Shown in pieces: positions 27,858-37,396 of a stretch of 47,500 nt of DNA. Source of the DNA: Prorocentrum cordatum. Lineage: Eukaryota > Sar > Dinophyceae > Prorocentrales > Prorocentraceae. The stretch spans positions 1,041,112-1,088,611 of the forward strand of contig CAUYUJ010018726.1 in the NCBI GenBank assembly GCA_963575745.1. Reading direction: 5' to 3'. Every line of letters starts with the position of its first letter. Positions within the stretch are counted from its first letter, which is position 1. Made by a program: the position numbers and the translations under genes. Below the pieces are notes generated by a model. The model ran no database searches, had not been told where the DNA came from, and saw nothing but the letters and a program-made list of their open reading frames with translations.

Positions 27858-28179
27858 GCGCAGTCGCCGCGCTAGGCGATATACGAGGGCGCCATGGGCG
27901 CTGAACGGGGGGGCGACGTGGGCGAGGGGGGGGAGGATCGGGATGGGCAGAGGGAAAAGGAGAGGGAGGGAGATGGAGAGGGAGCGGGGAAGATGAGGGG
28001 GTGGAGGGCATGGATAGGAAAGGACATCAAGATGACAGCAGCGCAGCCCAGGCACCCGCGCATGCATGCTGGCCCGCCCTCCCCGCGCCGTGATGGCGTA
28101 GGCGCAGGCGTCGGCCTCTAGTTCCGACCCGTGGCGGACCTGCCTCCCGTCTGTCGGCGGGCGGCTCCGGCAGGCTGGG

Positions 28180-28180
28180 G

Positions 28181-28237
<57 letters not shown>

Positions 28238-28271
28238 CTCGCCGTCCTCGCCGTCGCCGCCGCCGCCGCCG
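28180..28271. repeat. (TCG)n trinucleotide array, copy 2
   Basis: Counterpart of 19291-19394, a few units shorter. The flanks are otherwise identical. Confidence 0.9.
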
Positions 28272-29172
28272 CATTGCGGTGGGGATGGGTCCTGGCCAAG
28301 TGCGTTCGGCGCGATCAGCGCCCGCCGAGCAGCCGCTGTCTCGCGCGTGTTTACACTTCTGGACCGCTCCCGAGTGGGCAACCACACGGGCAAAATATGG
28401 CGCCTCGCCGCGTCGCCGCCGCACCGCGAGGAGTCGATGCATCGACGATGCGCGCATCAATTTGGGGTCATTGTCGACCCAGCTATGTGGCATCGCCGAC
28501 GCATCCCCGATGCATCGCTGACCCATCGCTGACCCATCGCTGATCCATCGCTGACCCATCGCTGACGCATCGCTGATGCATCGCATCGATGCGCCGAGAT
28601 GGCGAGCACGCGCGCTGGCTGCATAACCAGCCGATGCATCGCGACGCATCGCCGTTGTAATAATGAGCAATTCTTGGAGACGGCAGTCGGCCGCCACCCT
28701 CGCACTTCCGATCTCGCCCCTCCCCCGCTGCTCACCCCCGCCCCCCCCCGCGTCCCTGCCCCCCCATCTTCAGCCATTCACGCCGAAACAATGAAGCGCA
28801 CCATGGCTGACCGCTCACCCCCTGCGTCGTTCGCAATCTCCGCCGAACCCCACCGCTGGGGGCCGCCATCGAGCTTAGGTTCACACCGTGGGATGGCTGG
28901 CTGATGCAGTGGCCCAGCGGTAACGCGGTGCACCGACGTTGCCTCAACGAGCAGGATCGGCCCGACGCAATATTCATATGTATAGATAGGGCGATTGAGT
29001 GCACGACGGGACGTGTTCGCTCGACCGACGCGCGGCCAGGGGAGGTGAGACAACGAATGTGAGATCGATTGTGAGATCGACTGTCACCCCCGCACCTCCT
29101 TATCACCCGAAGGGTGGCCGTATATGTATATAGAAATATTTATATAGGGAACAGTCGGAGACCCGAGATGAA

Positions 29173-29487
29173 TTGGAAATTCTTCCTCGGCCACAACGGC
29201 ATCTGGTCAAATGCCCATATTGGAGGCCTGTGGACGCACCGATACCGTTCCAAGAGTATGAGACCGTCGATGGAATCACAGCCCCCGTTATGCTGCCCAA
29301 TCCCGAGGAGCGGGTACGCAGGGGGAGGATTCATCAGGAGTATCGGCGGCTGCGAGCGGAAGCCGAAGAATATGGCGAGCTTCTCCGCGCTCAGATTCCT
29401 AGCAACATCTGCAGGGCCATTGCAGATTTCCATGCGAAGCTGGCTGAAACGTGGATGCCGAGCGTCGAGGCATCGCGTATAGATTAA
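29173..29487 (+). CDS. Unknown acidic helical ORF, copy 2 (104 aa)
   Basis: Frame open from 29173 to 29487. The middle and C-terminal parts look protein-like: PNPEERVRRGRIHQEYRRL, then AEEYGELLRAQIP and ICRAIADFHAKLAETWMP, a likely amphipathic helix pair. It shares the longer frame with no other part of the window except the truncated copy 1. No family recognised, no signal peptide and no membrane segment. Confidence 0.35.
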   Translation: MEILPRPQRHLVKCPYWRPVDAPIPFQEYETVDGITAPVMLPNPEERVRRGRIHQEYRRLRAEAEEYGELLRAQIPSNICRAIADFHAKLAETWMPSVEASRID

Positions 29488-30009
29488 ACACGGGCGGGAG
29501 GAGGTGGATGTGGACGAGGATGGCGAGGGTGAAAGCGATGGTGATGAGGGAGGCGAGGTTGAGGATGGGGACGGGGGGCGGCGAGGCGGTGGATGAGAAG
29601 GGGCACGTACGAGGGCGAATGGGGGGATGACGAGGAGGAGGATTGGAACAATGAGGAGGATGCAGAGGAGACGGGTAATGAGAAACGAGATTGCAATAAT
29701 AGTGCGCAAACCTCAGGAGGACATCGTCGCAGCAATCCACGCCATGGAAGACGAAGCGGACGAGAAACACTGATCGGGGGAGCTGGCGGATACATAAGAC
29801 TGCGATTCTAGTTGGCACCAGATCCGCGAGGCAATCCGCGCCATGGAAAACGAGGCGCACGGAACATCGAGCCTCTAGGATCGAAACGGTTTGGCCCTTG
29901 GGAGCCGCCCCGCAACGCCGCCGCTGGACGCAGCGCGAGAGACCGCGGGGGAGGGCGGAGCGCCGCGGTGAAGGGGGGGGGGGGGGGGGAGGAGGAGGAG
30001 AGAAACAGC

Positions 30010-31405
30010 GGTGAGAGACCACCCCCGGTTGCGCACCCCCTGTGGTGTCGAGAAGAGTGCCAGAAAGTGCCACGCCTGCTATGCCTGGACGACTGGGGCG
30101 TATAGAGACCGCGGTGAGAGACCACCCCCTGCGCACCCCCTGTGTGTCGAGAAAGTGCCACGCCTGCTATGCCTGGACGACTGGGGCGTATAGAGACCGC
30201 GGTGAGAGACCACCCCCTGCGCACCCCCTGTGGTGTCGAGAAAGTGCCACGCTTGCTATGCCTGGGCGACTGGGGCGTATAGAGACCGCGGTGAGAGACC
30301 AGCCCCTGCGCACCCCCTGTGGTGTCGAGAAAGTGCCACGCCTCTGCTATGCCTGGACGACTGGGGCGTACAGAGACCGCGGTGAGAGACCACCCCCTGC
30401 GCACCCCCTGTGGTGTCGAGAAAGTGCCACCCCTGCTATGCCTGGACGGCTAGGGCGTATAGAGACCGCGGTGAGAGACCACCCCCTGCGCACCCCCTGT
30501 GGTGTCGAGAAAGTGCCACGCCTGCTATGCCTGGACGACTGGGGCGTATAGAGACCGCGGTGAGAGACCACCCCCTGCGCACCCCCTGTGGTGTCGAGAA
30601 AGTGCCACGCCTGCTATGCCTGGACGACTGGGGCGTATAGAGACCGCGGTGAGAGACCACCCCCTGCGCACCCCCTGTGGTGTCGAGAAAGTGCCACGCC
30701 TGCTATGCCTGGACGACTGGGGAGTATAGAGACCGCGGTGAGAGACCACCCCTGCGCACCCCCTGTGGTGTCGAGAAAGTGCCACGAGGGACCGCGGTGA
30801 GAGACCACCCCTTGACGCGCTGCCCCCGTATAGAGACCGCGGTGAGAGACCACCCCCTGCGCACCCCTGTGGTGTCGAGAAAGTGCTGCACTGACGACTG
30901 GGGCCCCTGGACTGTGTCGAGAAACCCCCTGCGCACCCCCTGTGGTGTCGAGAAAGTGCCACGCCTGTTATGCCTGGACGACTGGGGCGTGTAGAGGCCG
31001 CGGTGAGAGACCCCCCACTGCGCACCCCCTGTGGTGTCGAGAAAGTGCCACGCCTGCTATGCCTGGGCGACAGGGGCGTATAAAGACCGCGGTGAGAGAC
31101 CACCCCCTGTGCACCCCCTGTGGTGTCGAGAAAGTGCCACGCCTGCTATGCCTGGACGACTGGGGCGTATAGAGACCGCGGTGAGAGACCACCCCCTGCG
31201 CACCCCCTGTGGTGTCGAGAAGGTGCCACGCCTGCTAGGCCTTGCGCCAGTGTCGTGGATAGCGGCCGAGCTGAGAGACCACCCCCTGCCCACCCCCTTT
31301 GGTGTCGAGAGAGTGCCACGCCTGCTTGGCTTTGCGCCAGTGTCGTGGATAGCGGCCGAGCTGAGAGACCAACCCCTGCGCACCCCCTGTGGTGTCGAGG
31401 AAGTG
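30010..31405 (+). repeat. 89-bp minisatellite array, copy 2 (about 15 units)
   Basis: Same unit as copy 1 but more uniform: most units between 30060 and 30770 are nearly identical. A scrambled stretch at about 30785-30930 has deleted or rearranged units. From about 30935 on, units match the right end of copy 1 one-for-one, including the degenerate last two. Confidence 0.95.
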
Positions 31406-31588
31406 CCACGAGCTGTGCTGTGCTGAGCTGAGCTGAGCCGTGCTGGGCTGTGCTGAGCTGTGCTGAGCCGTGCTGTGTGCTGAGTTGAGCTGAGCTGTGT
31501 GCTGTGCTGAGCTGTGTTGTGCTGTGATGTGCTGTGCTGTGCTGTGCTGAGCTGTGCTGTGCTGTACGAAGAGTGAGGTGCGTGTGTG

Positions 31589-31624
<36 letters not shown>

Positions 31625-31968
31625 TGTCGCGGGTGCGGCGCGGCAGGGAAGAAAACCATAACCCCACGAAGCATGTGGGGAAACACTGATGATCATGTAT
31701 AGCCCACCCTTCCATCCATGTTTCCCCGCCCGCCCCTCCTCTATGAAAGAACCAATGGGAAGTCATATAAAGTTATGAAACGTATGGAAAAGTTATGGAA
31801 TAGTTATGAAATAGTTATGGGAAGTTATGAAAAGTTATGGAAAGTTATAAAGAGTTACAGCCCTCTTACGAACTCGATAGTAGCGAGTTACCCGTAAACA
31901 CTTATAACAGCTCACCGTTGTTGTTAGGATCTCACAAGGGCAAAATGCGCGAAGCAGGGAATCTCCGC

Positions 31969-32559
31969 TGATCCTCCAGGGGCCCCTGGAACTCTCCAGC
32001 GACGCTCTGGCGGCCCCTGTCTCCTGTGACGTGCGAAGGCCCCCCTGACCCCCCCCTCGACAAAAAAAAAAAACCTCATGGGTGCCCCATCGAACCCTCC
32101 AAGGACCTCAAGGGGTAACCCTGGAGCCCCCCCCGAACCCTCCGAGAACCAAGGGGACCCTGGAACTCTTCCAAACGATCCAGGAGTTCCTGGGAGGACC
32201 CTGAAACCCTTCAGTCCCAGGGGGGGCCCTCGAACCCTCCAGACACCCCCTCAGGGAGACCATCGAATCTCCAGGAACGCCCCATGGGACCCTCGAACCT
32301 CTACGACCCCCTCTGGGGGACCATCGAAACTACCAGGACCCCCCGCAGGGGGGCTCTGAAAACCTGCGGAACCTCTGGGGGGGCCCTCGAAGCGTCCAGG
32401 AACGCCCAGGGGGGCCATGGAGCCCCCCCGAACCCTCCAGGAACCACCATGGGGAAACTGGAACCCTCCCAAACCCTTCAGCAACCCCCAGGGGTCCTCA
32501 ATCCCTCCAGGACCCCTGGGGGGAACCTCGAACCCTCCACGAACTCCCCGAGCTCGCGC
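31969..32559. repeat. Degenerate GC-rich minisatellite, copy 2
   Basis: Counterpart of 23385-23975 with essentially no differences seen, in contrast to the strong differences between the neighbouring 89-bp arrays. Confidence 0.8.
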
Positions 32560-32911
32560 TGGGATCTTCAGCAGGTCTCCTATGCCAACTGGAACCTGCC
32601 AGGCCCCTTCCCGACGACATCTCCTACAGCCCTCCTCCTTCTCCGCCAGCCACCTCCTGCCCGCGTTACCCTGTGCCTCGTCCATGCAGTGGCGCGGTGC
32701 CTGTGAGAAGAGGGGACATGCCTTGCGCTACTCGTAGGTTCGTGCCCCCTCCTTCGTCGCATATCCTGCGCGGTACTCGCAGCTGCATATGGTTGGGTCC
32801 TTCGCCAGGCTAATTTTATATACCATTACCTCTGTTCTAGGGGCTGCTTACGAAGGCCTTGCCACGGGCTTGCAGTCTGGTGCCTCACAAGACACGAAAT
32901 AGTTGGACGAC

Positions 32912-33688
32912 ATGGCTGTTGAATTGCTTTGCCGTCTCACTGATGGCGATGCCGTGCTCTCGGAATTGCAAGAGCAGCCGTCACTGAGGGCCCCCGCCTT
33001 GGAGTTGACCTCTCGGCTGATGGCAAGCAAGCAAGCAAGCAAAGGACCGATCGGACGCCACAAAGCGTCGCGCCCCACTCGTGAGGACGACGGAACTTTA
33101 GAACTGGCCTGCCATGGCGAGCGACGCTGGCGGCGAAAAACTTGGATGCAGCATTGGCAGGCGTGCTTGATGGGGAGGGGAGGAGGAGGGAAGAAGGAGA
33201 GGCAGGTGAGGGGCTGGGGAGGGCGACGGAAATCAATTGTTCATGTATTGGATATGCTTTTCTCCAGCATGGACCACTTCATTCGTGAAAACTCTCGGAA
33301 TGCTTGTGCCAAAGTCCGCTTTGTCTTGCTGCGCAGAAAAGCAGACGCGCTGTCGGTCCACCGGGTTTCGGGACGACCGCGTCGCCGAAGAGATCCTTGT
33401 GGGGTCCACGCCAACACTTGGTGCAGCCAGCTGCAAGGATGCGCCGCGATTCCGGTGCCGGTCGAATTTGTTCCTTGCGTTGGCCGGCATGTTTCATTGC
33501 ACTGGTCGGCAACCGCCAGCGTGCACGGTCGAATTTTTTATTTGCGCCGCCTGCACGGTTCACCAGGCGTGTGCAAGGCTTGGCGAATTAGCTTCGTGGC
33601 TAGATACATTTTGAAACATCCTTCAGGCCTGCCTGTCGATCCCTGCGGAATGTTCCTTGAGCGGTCGACTACAGAAAAAAACACTTGA
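32912..33688 (+). CDS. Unknown ORF, copy 2 (258 aa)
   Basis: Counterpart of 24328-25104, differing by about two residues (for example Ala to Thr where GCC became ACC). It may be two exons or a chance frame across a purine-rich intron-like stretch at about 33170-33235. Confidence 0.3.
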   Translation: MAVELLCRLTDGDAVLSELQEQPSLRAPALELTSRLMASKQASKGPIGRHKASRPTREDDGTLELACHGERRWRRKTWMQHWQACLMGRGGGGKKERQVRGWGGRRKSIVHVLDMLFSSMDHFIRENSRNACAKVRFVLLRRKADALSVHRVSGRPRRRRDPCGVHANTWCSQLQGCAAIPVPVEFVPCVGRHVSLHWSATASVHGRIFYLRRLHGSPGVCKAWRISFVARYILKHPSGLPVDPCGMFLERSTTEKNT

Positions 33689-33699
33689 AAAGGGGGCCC

Positions 33700-34383
33700 G
33701 CCGCCCGGGAACATGTACTATTCGGGATTATCGGGAGCCTTGAGACGGGGGTCAGTGCAGACGGGGGTCAGCCAGAGCGTTGGATCTTGCAGGATCGCGC
33801 AAGGCCAGGGGCGCCCTGACCGGGGCCTGGGCGCAGGATTCTGCAGGATTGCAAGGCCTGATTGACCCGGGCTTGGGCCGACCGGGGTCAGAATCGCCGC
33901 GCGGGCAGTTCCGTTAGTTGGGGTTTGGGGCCATTGCGAGTATTCATAATTTTGAAGATTTGGTGGAGTGGGCCACCGAAGATCTGACGGGGCGCGGTTG
34001 CCTTTCATGCAGTGCGTCGCGGCCGGTGGCGGATCGCAGCACAGCTCGCGCGGTCTGTTGTCACTGTAGTCACTGGTCCTGGGCTGCGAAGTAACCCACC
34101 ACATCAGCATCGACGCATCTTGAGACCCGTTACGGAACACGCAGGACAAGTTACGGATACACCGCGTACATGTCAGAGGCAAGTGGGGCAGAAACGAAGC
34201 GAACGACGCAGAGCGAGCGACAGGCGAGGGGCGACACGTTTGCCTCCGAGCCGATGGCGAGCCACACAGAGTGCACCGCGCAGGCGGCGCCGCGCGAAAG
34301 TGGCGGGGGAGTCCCCGCCGACGCGGTCTGGTCATCCCGAGGGAGCCCCATCGACACGCGGGGGTCGTCCACTGCGACTCAGA
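33700..34383. other. End of copy 2: no gene, homologous to the 3' flank of the downstream fragments
   Basis: No convincing gene. It contains GCAGGATTGCAAGGCC-type short repeats near 33785-33860. From about 34110 the sequence is a diverged relative of 35985-36300, which suggests it is the 3' flank of a minus-strand gene family (see the fragments ending at 34560 and 36486). Copy 1 holds the same at 25130-25798. Confidence 0.5.
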
Positions 34384-34559
34384 GTAAACGCGTGGCGCCC
34401 CCGTACTGCGCGGCGAGGCGATGCGAAAAGGGCGCGATCTGGGTGGAACCCCCCCGACAGGCGCCGGTCATCCTCTGGCGAAAAATTTCGATGGCGAGCT
34501 GGGGTCATCCAAGCGTCTGCAACAGCCAGCGCACCCAACCGTCACGGCGGCCTCTCAAA

Positions 34560-35790
34560 TCAGGCTTTGCGGATGAACTCGCTGGAGTCCAGCTCCTTGG
34601 CCAGTTGCTTCGCCTGCCCTTGCGCTGGTTCGTGCGCGTCGCGAACCTGGTCGGCGCCCAGTTGGGGAGCGTCGAAAACACTTGAGACGGCGTCGCCCTT
34701 CGCGCAGGCGCACGTGAGCAGCCGGCCCCCCGGCAGGACTGCGTCGACTCTCCCGGCACCGCGCCCGAATTGGCCGTGTTTCCAAGGCAGTTTCAGATCG
34801 CGCCAAGTCGTCTTCAGTTCAGTTTCGGATGAGACTGAGGTCCCCCAGCACTCCTCGCCGCTCACTGTCCGGAATATCATCGCGAGGTCTTCCAGCGTCG
34901 CCCGCAGCAGCATCGAGGGCGGCGTCGCAACGGCGAAGGCGGTGCCCGGGCCCGGGGCGCGAAATGCGATGTCCTGGTTGTCCGCGGACAATCCGCAAAC
35001 CAATGTTCCCGTCACTTCTGTTGCCTATGGTATACTTCGCCCCGGCGGCGACATGCGTGTAGGTGACGCCCTCGCTCAGAGGTGGGATGTTGCACTGCCC
35101 CCAGTCATTGCTGCCGCGAGCTGCTGCAGTCCCATCGCTGCGCAGCAGCGCCGAGTGCTTTCACCCGGCTGCGATCTCCGTGAACTTCACGTTATCCTCG
35201 AGATCTGGTAGGTCGCACAGGCCCACGTCGTTCCTGCCCAAAGCGCGGGCAGTGCCGTCGTCACCCAGTGAGACCACGTGATTTAACATGCTGGTTTGCA
35301 CAACGGTCCGATGGACCTCCCACGCGCAGATCCCTTCGCCCTACGGGCTGATGATCTGCAAGATGCCGTCGTTAAGGATCCCGTTTGCATCGCCCCAGGC
35401 CGCGATTAGGAAGCCCACCGCTCCCTCGCTGATAGTAAGGGAGGTGAGGCGCTCGCCCTCGCACACGAGGATCACGCCGTCGCATCGCAGCGTCACCGCG
35501 AAGCGCGCCCCGGCCGCGACCTGAGCGAAGTGGAGGCAGTCGTCGCGAATGACGCCGGGTAACTGCACGACATCCTTTCCGGATATCGCCAGGGTGACGG
35601 GGTAGATGTGCACCTCTCCATCAGCGCTGTGTAGTGCGACATGTTGCTCTCCCACAGCAGCCCGCGTGAATGCAGCGCAAGATGGAGGCGGCCTCGCAAC
35701 CTTGGCGGAGTGGTCAACTGCCGAAAACAGGAAAGCTGCCCCGTCATTGATCAGGAGCGACATGCGCTTCCAACGCGCGGCAGCGGCCAT
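34560..35790 (-). pseudogene. RCC1-repeat protein pseudogene
   Basis: Reading the minus strand from 35790, one frame shows repeated RCC1/HERC-like blades: FAQVAAGARFAVTLRCDGV, HVVSLGDDGTARALGRND, HSALLRSDGTAAARGSNDW, GQCNIPPLSEG and THVAAGAKYT. The pattern 'AAG....LRSDGTA..G.ND.GQC.IP' is that of the RCC1-type proteins common in dinoflagellate genomes. The frame is broken by TAG at 35341-35343 and TGA at 35161-35163, while repeat homology continues across both, and it shifts near 35000. The last part (from 35015) ends LAKELDSSEFIRKA before the stop at 34560. It is therefore decayed. RCC1 propellers bind proteins or chromatin; no role can be assigned to this copy. Confidence 0.7.
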
Positions 35791-36485
35791 CCTGGCAGCG
35801 AGCTCCGTAGCAGCCGCTACGCCCGAAGTGGGGGGGGGGGGCTACTGACTGTCTTTGACAGGGTCGAGCCTGAGCGGCGTCCACGGTGGCAATGCGCATG
35901 AAAGCACGGTGAATGGGTTGTGTGAACATCCTGATCTTCTCGATGAAGGTGCTGATTCTGACGGAGATCTGAAAAGCCAGCATCATCCACGCATCGTGAG
36001 ACCTGTTACTGGGCACGCAGGAAGATTTTACGGAGAAGCCGCGTACATGTCAGGATCAGGTCAGCGGCGGCAAGAACGCGACCGGGGGGGCGCGCGGCCA
36101 AGAAGCGAAGTGAAGCCAGAGGAGCGAGAGACGAGAGGTGACATCTTTGCCTCCGGGACGATAGCGAGCCACGCAGAGGGCCTTGCGCAGGCGGCGCCGC
36201 TCGAAAGTGGCTGGAGGGCCCCCGCCGACGCGACCTGGTCTCCCCGAGGGAATCCCATCGACGCGCGGGGGTCGTCCACTGCGACTCAAAGTGCACGGAT
36301 AGCTCCCCAGCGCCGCGCGGCAAGGCGACGCGAGAAGGGCGCGATCTGGGTGAAATCCCCCCGACAGGCGCCGGTCATTCTCCCGCGTGCAATTCCGACG
36401 GCGGGCTGGGGTCATCCAAGCGTCTGCGACGGCCTGCGCGCGCCGCTGGCTCGCGCGCGGCCAGCCGCGGCGGCGGCCCCTCAGA
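35791..36485. other. Spacer and 3' flank of the minus-strand helicase fragment
   Basis: Includes a G11 run at 35830-35840. From about 35985 to 36485 it is a diverged copy of 34110-34555 (shared words include GCGTACATGTCAG and GGGGGTCGTCCACTGCGACTC). No gene seen. Confidence 0.5.
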
Positions 36486-36800
36486 TCAGGCCTCGCGGAT
36501 GAACTCGCTGAAGCCGAGCTCCCTGGCGAGGGCCGTCGGCCCCTTCTGCGCCGCTTCGCGCGCGCAACAAACTGTTCCAGCTGGCCCGCCGGCGGCCCTG
36601 CCAGGAAAAAATCAATGCGCGGCGCCCGCATCAGCAGGAGGTCCTCGTGGCGCGTGGCGCGCGACAGCAGCGCGTAGAACTCCAGCCACCAATCGTCGTC
36701 GTCCTTTTGCCGTTCCCGACCTCGTGGCGGCCGCAGTCCAAGAGCAATCCTCGGCGGCGTCGGCCGGGGGAGCAGTGCGCCCGACAGCCGACGGCCCAGG
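36486..36800 (-). pseudogene. SF1 (Pif1-like) helicase C-terminal fragment
   Basis: On the minus strand the text runs IALGLRPPRGRERQKDDDD, WWLEFYALLSRATRHEDLLL, MRAPRIDFFLAGPPAGQLEQ, then after a -1 frame change ALARELGFSEFIREA and a stop at 36486-36488. The block 'YALLSRATR.EDLLL' corresponds to helicase motif VI of Pif1/RecD-like superfamily 1 enzymes (YVALSRVT in Pif1). Only the C-terminal end is present; nothing upstream of about 36800 matches earlier motifs. Its last 40 bases and its 3' flank are related to those of the RCC1 pseudogene, so the two fragments share a 3' module. Confidence 0.5.
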
Positions 36801-37396
36801 ACGAGAGTCCACGGGATACGCGAGGCGCGCAGAAATCCCGATGTTGCCGCGCTATCCTGTGGCGTTGGGACCTCTTGTTACATCAGCAGAACTCCTCGCT
36901 CCACACCTCGTAGTTGTGTTCTCTCCCGCGCCGCCTCCTCCTGTTTGGTATCGCGGTCACATTCACCCCTATCATCGCCGTCGTGACCCCAAGCGTCAAC
37001 ATCACCACCATCGCCGTATCATCATCGTCATCATCGTCATCACCATCATCCCCATCGCCTTGTCGCCACACCCCTCACACGCTTCGTGGCCGCGCAGGAA
37101 GGCGCACTGAAGGCCCCAGCGGGAGGGCCCACGCGCGGTTCCGATTCCCTTTCGGCACGCCACTCGCGCGCGTCGCGGCCCCATGCGGGGCTCCACAGGA
37201 GGCCCTGATGGGAAGGCTCGCGCGCCGTTCCCGGGCCATGTCGCCACACCCCTCGCGCGCCTCGCGACCCCGCAGGGTGCTCGCGGCCCCAATGTTGAGC
37301 AGATGGAATGGAGGAGGGGGGGAGGTGGGGAGCCCTGGCCCTGTCGGCCAAGACAGGCTGCGTGGCAGACGCGACGAGCAGTCCGCGTGAGGCTGC
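36801..37396. other. No supported gene; trinucleotide-rich segment
   Basis: Holds an interrupted (ATC)n/(CATCAC)n microsatellite at about 36965-37060, then two loosely similar GC-rich segments (CCACGCGCG... and ...CCTCGCGCGCC) at 37075-37290. Frames in this part are repeat or composition artefacts. Confidence 0.5.

Larger units (their letters stand above)
25847..34383. repeat. Tandem duplication, copy 2 (about 8.54 kb)
   Basis: Second copy in direct orientation. It has an insertion of about 35 bases near 26035-26075 relative to copy 1, a G-run in place of the long T tract, a shorter TCG repeat and a shorter, more uniform 89-bp array. Some frames are more intact here than in copy 1 (see 27249-27857 and 29173-29487). 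Confidence 0.95.

Noticed and set aside
36494-36510. Further member of the hairpin family on the minus strand (CGGCTTCAGCG)
   Set aside because: Only three apical pairs form, and there is no outer stem or bulged C; it is explained by the coding sequence of the helicase fragment.
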